From assembly GCA_947561585.1 (NCBI GenBank), contig CANNZV010001038.1:1-64000 (forward strand): 64,000 nt of DNA, written 5' to 3'. The DNA is from Caprella mutica (Eukaryota; Arthropoda; Malacostraca; Amphipoda; Caprellidae). Position numbers and translations under genes: made by a program. A model generated the notes under the pieces. The model ran no database searches. It was not told the origin of the DNA and was given only the letters and a program-made list of their open reading frames with translations. This document shows, in pieces, positions 57,641 to 64,000 of the stretch (its first letter is position 1; each line of letters starts with the position of its first letter).

Positions 57641-60600
57641 CCAAAGTGTCTTCACAATCCGGTCAAACTCCACTAATTTCATTTATTTTTGTTCGCTAAC
57701 TCCATGGCTTATATTGGGGATGAATATTAATGACGTACCCAGGGAATATAATTAATAATACAGCGACAGGAGACCAATGATTTATATCATCATCAAATAT
57801 TTGCTGAGTTTTACCTATGAATTTTAATGGGGGAGAGGAAATGTTGTGTGAAATTATTTATTAAACTAATGAAGTTTCGTGAATGGCTAAATAAACAATA
57901 AAGGGCTGATAAATTAATAATAAATAATAATTAATAATCTCAGCTAAGATTCCAATTGTCACGAAATGATTTACCAATCATGAAAAATAAGTAGATATTA
58001 ATAATGTAAGCTAGGGAGATCAATCATTTATAATATCATTAAATATTTGCTTGTTTTAACTTATGAAGTTTTTAGAAGCTTATTAAAAATTGATGCTATT
58101 TAAGCAGTCATTGGAAATTTCAACAAAATTATATTAACAACAGTAGTAAAATAAGTTTTTATAAATAAGGGAATTTCGATTCTAATGGAAATGACCGTAT
58201 TTATATTCAAAACAATTGTTTTTCTGGAATTATTCTTTATTGATCAATTATGTTTACAAATCAATGAGTTATAAACTTACTTATTATTCTATTTGAGGAT
58301 ATAATATACACAATTCAATATTATTTCTTTTTTCAAATTTGTTCTACAGGGTAAGAGTATTTTTCTATTCAATTTCCCCCCGTAACCTCTACATTTTGTT
58401 CTCCCTCTCCCCCATCTCAGCCTGATTTGTAACAGTAGACTCATTATTTTTCCAAATGATCAAATTACTTCAGCTTTGGAAGTTCTCCCTCCTTTTTTAA
58501 TCCTAAGATATCAAATTTAACAAAAACTTGACACTCATTTATAGTAGAGATCAGATTGTATTAATATCTTCAATTAACTAAAGATATTGTTTTAATATGG
58601 ATTTATTTTCTTACATAATGATTAGTATAAATAAATATCTGTAGGTAAATCGAATACTAATTTTCATTTAAGATGTTGTATATTTTTATTCTCAAATACA
58701 AGACATCATATCACAAAATAGTAAACATGTTATTGAATGGAAATCTAACTAGCAAACTTACTAAACTTTGCATATAACTAATACTTATCTAATTACAGAT
58801 CAACAACTTGAACGTAACTCATGATAACTATCATTGGTATCACTCACCTAAGAAGATTGAGATATCATTTGCACGTGTATGCTATTTATAGAGAAATAGC
58901 TGCTACTTCTTTCTATATTCATTCTAGGGAATTAATGTAGAATAAAGTGTCAATTACCAGATGGAAATTTATTACCGGGTGAAAATTTCCATTGATTATT
59001 ATTTAAAAAACGGATCGAATTTTAATATTAAATTTTGATTTTTTTTATAATTATAATCTATTGAAATTTTACTACAGTATTTAATTCTTATCCGATAATT
59101 TTAGTTGTAGTCTAAATTCTTTTTAAAATTTGAGTATCGATTACTTTAATTATAGTTTATAAGTTCAGTGTTTAAATTTTTCACATTCAACAAGTTATAT
59201 TAAACATTTGATCTAAACTATATCCTACAAAATGAGTTAAATTATGAAAGTTCTATATGAAGTTTATTTCCTTTATATGCATTTGTTTGTCTTTTAATCT
59301 GAACTATTTCTACCACTCGCATACTCTTTTAAAATAAGATCAATACGAGACCTAAAATAATATCTCCAACCTCAGGAACTTCTGCTGTGGATATTTCCAA
59401 AAAAGGACTATTTTAACCGAAGTTAAATTCGAATTCATTGTGATAGGTATCTGAGATTGAATCCCGAATTGAATGAGACGGAACGTCTTTCCAATTCCAT
59501 ACTCCAACAGTGACCATTTCGAACAGTTTCGAACTTTCTCCGATCTTCTAATTATTCAAAGTGATCTCCAGGAAAATATTCTCACAAGTTCCGAGAGATT
59601 TTCTCATTCGGAGTTTCGGCCAGAAACTTTTGGAAGATTCTTTAAAATTCTGACGAAGTCGCGGGATGAAAAAATATATTAATTTCAAATTCGTTTGATA
59701 TTAAAGAAACTGTTCGATTGATTTCATACTATATACCTTAACCAGGTAAATTATTAATAATACTTTCTGATTGCTTCATTATTTATGGTCGTCAGGCATA
59801 ATAACTTCTTTGTCGAAATTTAACTCCCATTTTCAATTCATCTGAAAAATCTGAATTTAATAGACTTTCGAAAGATATTGTCTTAAAAAAATATAGACTT
59901 TCTTGTTTTTTATTATTGTCATTGTTCCAACTTCAAGCTCTTGATAATATTTTGTTAATAAGAGGTCTCCTAATAGTAATTTACTTCTACCAAAATTTCA
60001 ATTGATCCCGAAAATTCACAAATAAGGTATCCACTCAATTATCAAGCACTCACTGTACTCGGAAACTGTATGTCAACACAGGTCATAAAGGAAGTATTTC
60101 GACCTCTGAATTTTTTAGTGACCTATCATGATGATATGTTAGTGCCCACTTTCCACTTAATTTGATTCGTTAAATGTCCGATTACTGCAAAATATTAACC
60201 TATTCATTTATGTTAACTATATTTACTGCGTTAAAAACAATTTGCAAAATTTTAATCCTGTTACAATATTTTAGTCTTTTTTTTATATCCAAAGGTTCAT
60301 TAGAAAAACCCTGAGTGTTAATTAAGTTAGCTGTAGCATACCTCTCTATTTAAGCATTTTAAATTTATACATTTTGGTTTAATGCTTTTCTCTATAAATA
60401 TACACCAAAATTGCAGAAATTTATCCAGTGGAATTATAACAGTGCATGAGATTGCCTCAGTATCAGGCCCTTGTTTTTATCTTTTCTCAGCTGTAATTGA
60501 TGATAGTGTTGGTAATTTATCGACAGTGTCAGGACTTGACGTGAGAAAAGAGATATGGCTCTGAGCTTTGTAAGGACCTGGAGACTGAAAAGGAAAACAT

Positions 60601-60714
60601 TCTAGGAAGAGTGGGGATCTTATATCATGAGATTCAACTATTTTATTCGAATTAAAGAACAAGAAGGTTAACTAACAATAAAATTGACTGTTTATTTAAG
60701 AACTAATCATCGAA
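57641..60714. other. No feature seen
   Basis: AT-rich DNA without recognised gene, RNA or repeat family; (AAT)-type runs at 57912-57940. Confidence 0.5.
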
Positions 60715-60895
60715 TTATGCAGTTTTTACACGAGCAATTTTTTTCATGCCGCAGAAAAAAAAATGCTGCGTGAAAAGACGTTTTGACTGAAAAATGTGTG
60801 CGTTCTTTATGTCAACTTAGATGGGTCGTTTTTGGCATGCTGCATTTTTGTTGCAGCAACGTGAATAAAACGCCCAGTAGAAAGTAGGCCTTATT
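60715..60895. repeat. Imperfect inverted repeats (possible decayed MITE)
   Basis: TTTTCATGCCGCAG pairs with CTGCGTGAAAA at 60741-60776, and GCATGCTGC/GTTGCAGCAACGTG sequence lies at 60836-60865. Overall symmetry is poor, so boundaries are uncertain. Confidence 0.35.
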
Positions 60896-61151
60896 GAAAG
60901 GGGAAAAAAAGGTATTTCCATTTTTTTTTGAGTTTCGAAGGAAAAATTTTTTCGATATATTTTCTGTAAAATATGAATATTTATTTATCAGTACATTTGT
61001 ATATTGAACATTGGACTAGGTTTATTAATATCATATTTCCAAAACTGATGGATGGAATACTAAGAAGTTTTGGGAACTCGATCTCCAAGAAAAATTGGAA
61101 ATCTTTACGAAGCCGTAGGAAGGATTCTGCGTAACCTGAATACTGAAAAGT

Positions 61152-61518
61152 AGGTTATGTTTGTTGTTGACGGACAGTTCTACGTTTTCGATCAAGTAAG
61201 AAGCCACTTGAACTCGTTATTTTAATTGATAATCATGATATATTTTAATATTATGGATACAAATTCGAATTACAAGTTGAATAATAATTAATAAATGTAT
61301 TTTTTACATGAATGAAAACGTAGAACTGTCCGAATAATATTAACACGGTTTTAACACCACAGTAAAAAACGCGTCGTTTGATGTTTCAGCGATAAAAAAT
61401 GTTTTTTGTTTAATGATATTTTTCCTTCAGCGATAAAAAAAATGCAAGTGTGAACACATTTTGAGATGATCTTTTTTCTGTGGTGTTAAAAAACGCAAGT
61501 GATAACTTGGAACTTCCC
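61152..61518. mobile_element. MITE-1 copy split by a second inverted-repeat insertion
   Basis: Left arm GACGGACAGTTCTACGTTTT and CGATCAAGTAAG, complementary to GAAAACGTAGAACTGTCCGA (about 61315-61335). The terminal part GATAACTTGGAACTTCCC reappears only at 61501-61518. The intervening ~160 bp has its own inverted ends (AACACCACAGTAAAAAACGC / complement TTTTTCTGTGGTGTTAAAAA). Confidence 0.65.
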
Positions 61519-62740
61519 TCATCGCCTCCAGCTTGTCCATCACAAAGGAAAGATTTTACTTCAAGCTACCATAGCTTAGTGCTAAGCTGCATTTGTAATT
61601 AATGCCGATATAGCACCTTTTCTTTTACCTTCACTCTAGAGTTGAACTTATAGTGGTGCCTTAGAAGAAGAACATGTGGGTCCATTCAATACTCCGTAAC
61701 CCATAAATTAATTTTTTACTGGGAACCTATATTGACTGTCATTATTTAATCACAGCCCAGGTAGCAATGTTTCTTGGGCCAATATTGGGACAGTACTGGC
61801 AATATTAGTACAGCATTGGGACAACACTGGCCCGAGAATACTGAGAAATATACTGTTGTTTTACTGATAGAAACTACATTTATCTTATTTATATTTTAAA
61901 ATATTAAAGACTGGACATTGTGTAATATATACAATGAATTGATAATTAATTTATATAAATACTTTCTAATATTTAATTTATATTAAAGAAGGCATACAAT
62001 GTTTGTACTCCAATGATTTTTATTTGCTAGACCAAAACAAATTCCCAATTTTTTTCTTGAGAGTTGTGCAGGACGTACTTTATAAATCCTTAGGGATGCA
62101 TTGGAGGATTTGCTTCTGTACTGCAAAGTGGATACACAAGGATGCGTGGATGCAGTATACATTGGGAACAATTGTACCAACATAGAGTGCTTAATTCATC
62201 AATGTGTACATATTATCAATAACAAAATTGATGTTTGTTTTCACTAAAAAAAATTTACCAAGAAAAAGTAAAATTTTAGAACAACATCTGAACTTTGACC
62301 GTTTTTCATCTTCATTATTAATTTGAAAATGAAAATAAATTATTAGGAAAAATGCGTCTAAGTCCTTCGATTTCCATCCCAAACTTGTTTATATATATTG
62401 TGAAATTTCCTTTTCTGGCTTAATTTTTCTAGGTCTATCACATCCATCACCCGTAGTAAATTTGTGTGAACGAATTTAGGCTTCCTTTAAAATGAATAAT
62501 GTTAGAGTGTCAGATAGTCTACAAATAGTGTGAACAGATTTCACAAAATGAGAATGTTAAAAAATGTAATTGATAGATTAAAGAAAACATTTTCCAATTT
62601 AAAAATATGAATATTGAGATACAAGTTTACATGTTAATAAAACTGAATTTCGATCAATTATCCATAAACTTCGCAAAATTGTGTAACGTTATATTTTGAC
62701 CGGCAATATTTTTTATTTATATATTTATTTGTATACATAA
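61519..62740. other. No gene; one GGCCAATATTGGG-rich patch
   Basis: CCCAGGTAGCAATGTTTCTT followed by TTGGGCCAATATTGGGACAG at 61756-61835 resembles a left end of the kind of element at 52757; I could not find a matching right end. Confidence 0.4.
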
Positions 62741-62747
62741 TCTTGTT

Positions 62748-62788
62748 AGGTCAAAGGTTAGATTTTTCAGCGATCGGGTTGAAGGTCA
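62748..62788 (+). promoter_or_regulatory. Nuclear-receptor half-site cluster
   Basis: AGGTCAAAGGTTA (62748-62760) is a DR1-type direct repeat with one mismatch, and GAAGGTCA (62781-62788) is a further half-site 20 bp downstream. Such sites bind RXR/USP-, HNF4- or FTZ-F1-type receptors. Matches are by eye only. Confidence 0.25.
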
Positions 62789-64000
62789 TGAAAAGATCAA
62801 AATCAATTTAAGCGGTGGCGAAGATAGGCGGTCTACGAGTGCCCGTTCTATTTGTTGTTTGATTCTATCTTTAATTCATTTTTTTCACGTTAATAACTTT
62901 TCCAAATCGAACTTTAACAATTTTTCACACATATTGGCTTCATTATTTTTCGAATACATTTCAGATTGCGAATTCAAATTTAGTGAAACAGTTATCCAGT
63001 TTAAAGATGACTTTCTCTAATGACAAACAAAAGACTGTCGCAGTGCGTCACCTGAAAAAAAAAACAGTCAAAGTTAGGGCTAATTGTGAGTGGCACGAAT
63101 GGAAAATATAAGGAAAATTTATTTTATGCTAGTTAGTTAGTTTCAATAATTCCTATATTAATATCTTATTTTATTTCCATATGGTTCAATAATGTATATT
63201 AGTTTATTTTCGATGACATCGATACATCCATCGACTTACTTTAATACCAATGTTGAGTAATGAACCGAAAATATGAGCAAATTTTCCAACATATAAATAC
63301 TTTTGATAATTGCCTCAAAATAGATGACCTACATTCCTTTACTATCTAAATTATGAGTTTTAAGATAAATGAAAACGTTATGCAAAATTAATTCGTGTAG
63401 AATATAGTCACAACAGTAAATTGGTGTTTTTAAATTGATACATAAACAGCTGTAATAAAGGTATTACTATAAAATGTCTCTATTTTTGTGTATGCAATAA
63501 GGCATTTGGTAGAGGAGGACGTAATCCATCTGCATCGATTTTACTTCGCTTCAAATACCGTCAACAATATTGGCTTACGTCAATAACATGGCTACTAGAA
63601 GAGATGTGGCAGGGAGGAGAAAATTGATGACTTACCTAGTCGTACACTGTGGAAGAATATTGCCAATATTGATGATAGATTGGTAGTTAATGTGCATTCT
63701 CTGTGAAAAGAGTTAGATTCTTATCTAGTCAGTGTATATCTTGTAAACATGAAAACATCATAATATATCACCTATCAAAAGTGATGATATTGGAGAATCG
63801 AATTCAGTGTTTTCTTTTAATCTGAGAAGATAGATTTGAAATGATACGACATTTTAAATTAATTATGCGAAACAAAGTTTGGTGAGACAAAAAACAACCT
63901 CGACCTGTTTTTTCTTTAATTATTGTTAAATTGTATATTAGGACATTGGTGATATCTCACTTTGTTTCTTTTTTCTTGATTTAAAAAATATTACGACGTT
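62789..64000. other. No gene; one splice-acceptor-like motif
   Basis: On the - strand CTAACTTTGACTG, ten Ts and CAG (63052-63077) form a good 3' splice-site pattern, followed by GTGACG. All downstream frames close within about 17 codons. The remaining sequence shows nothing. Confidence 0.4.

Noticed and set aside
61756..61835. Second copy of the 52757 element
   Set aside because: The left part is similar in style (CCCAGGTAGCA, GGCCAATATTGG) but does not align with 52757, and no matching right end was found by 62200.

Overview
This is AT-rich nuclear DNA from an animal, most likely an arthropod. The inference rests on a very high density of short DNA transposons (MITEs), piggyBac-like TTAA elements, foldback elements and minisatellites, together with vertebrate/insect-style splice signals. 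I cannot name the species. I found no recognisable protein-coding gene, rRNA or functional tRNA in 64 kb. The long open frames all lie in tandem repeats and usually stay open in several frames or on both strands.

Roughly one fifth of the window (about 12 kb by my count) is tandem repeat: some twenty unrelated minisatellites with units of 19-64 bp, the largest being 31 bp x ~67 (16240-18320), 57 bp x ~32 (7144-8965), 53 bp x ~20 (56598-57640), 25 bp x ~32 (4326-5116) and 46 bp x ~16 (51999-52755). Between them lie dispersed elements that can be grouped into families by comparing copies within the window: MITE-1 (GGGTAAGTT ends; 1285, 15621, 21673, 39663, 45801, 61152), MITE-2 (GGGCCGTACACACGTAGGG ends; 30199, 34021, 38478), family D (12926, 47463, 54796), MITE-E (CCCTAATGAGTTTGAC ends; 9304, 13348, 54270), family F with a GACA tail (20001, 21283, 32194, 37710, 40705), MITE-G (38043, 51075), piggyBac-like elements (3462, 3880, 19362), TA-flanked MITEs (23229, 55794) and a MITE inserted in a minisatellite (52757).

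The most striking elements are two foldback transposons whose terminal inverted arms are themselves minisatellites of ~15-16 bp modules and which carry 9-bp target duplications: FB1 (13525-14906, duplication GAAATAAAT) and FB2 (39170-39629, duplication GGCCCCACC). FB1 sits inside MITE-E, which sits inside a copy of family D; the unoccupied TTAA target is still visible in another D copy at 47850. Two otherwise unrelated MITE families (1 and 2) share the same central palindrome, which suggests module exchange.

The window may be one very large intron or an intergenic block. A strong zero-length-exon (recursive) splice site on the + strand at 37845/37846 favours a giant intron on that strand; a possible 68-nt exon on the - strand (48304-48371) is the only other exon-like object. 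Two small clusters of factor-binding motifs (a CTCF-type match with POU and homeodomain-type words near 51.8 kb, and nuclear-receptor half-sites near 62.75 kb) are regulatory candidates. The last ~6 kb and several stretches of 1-2 kb hold nothing I can name.
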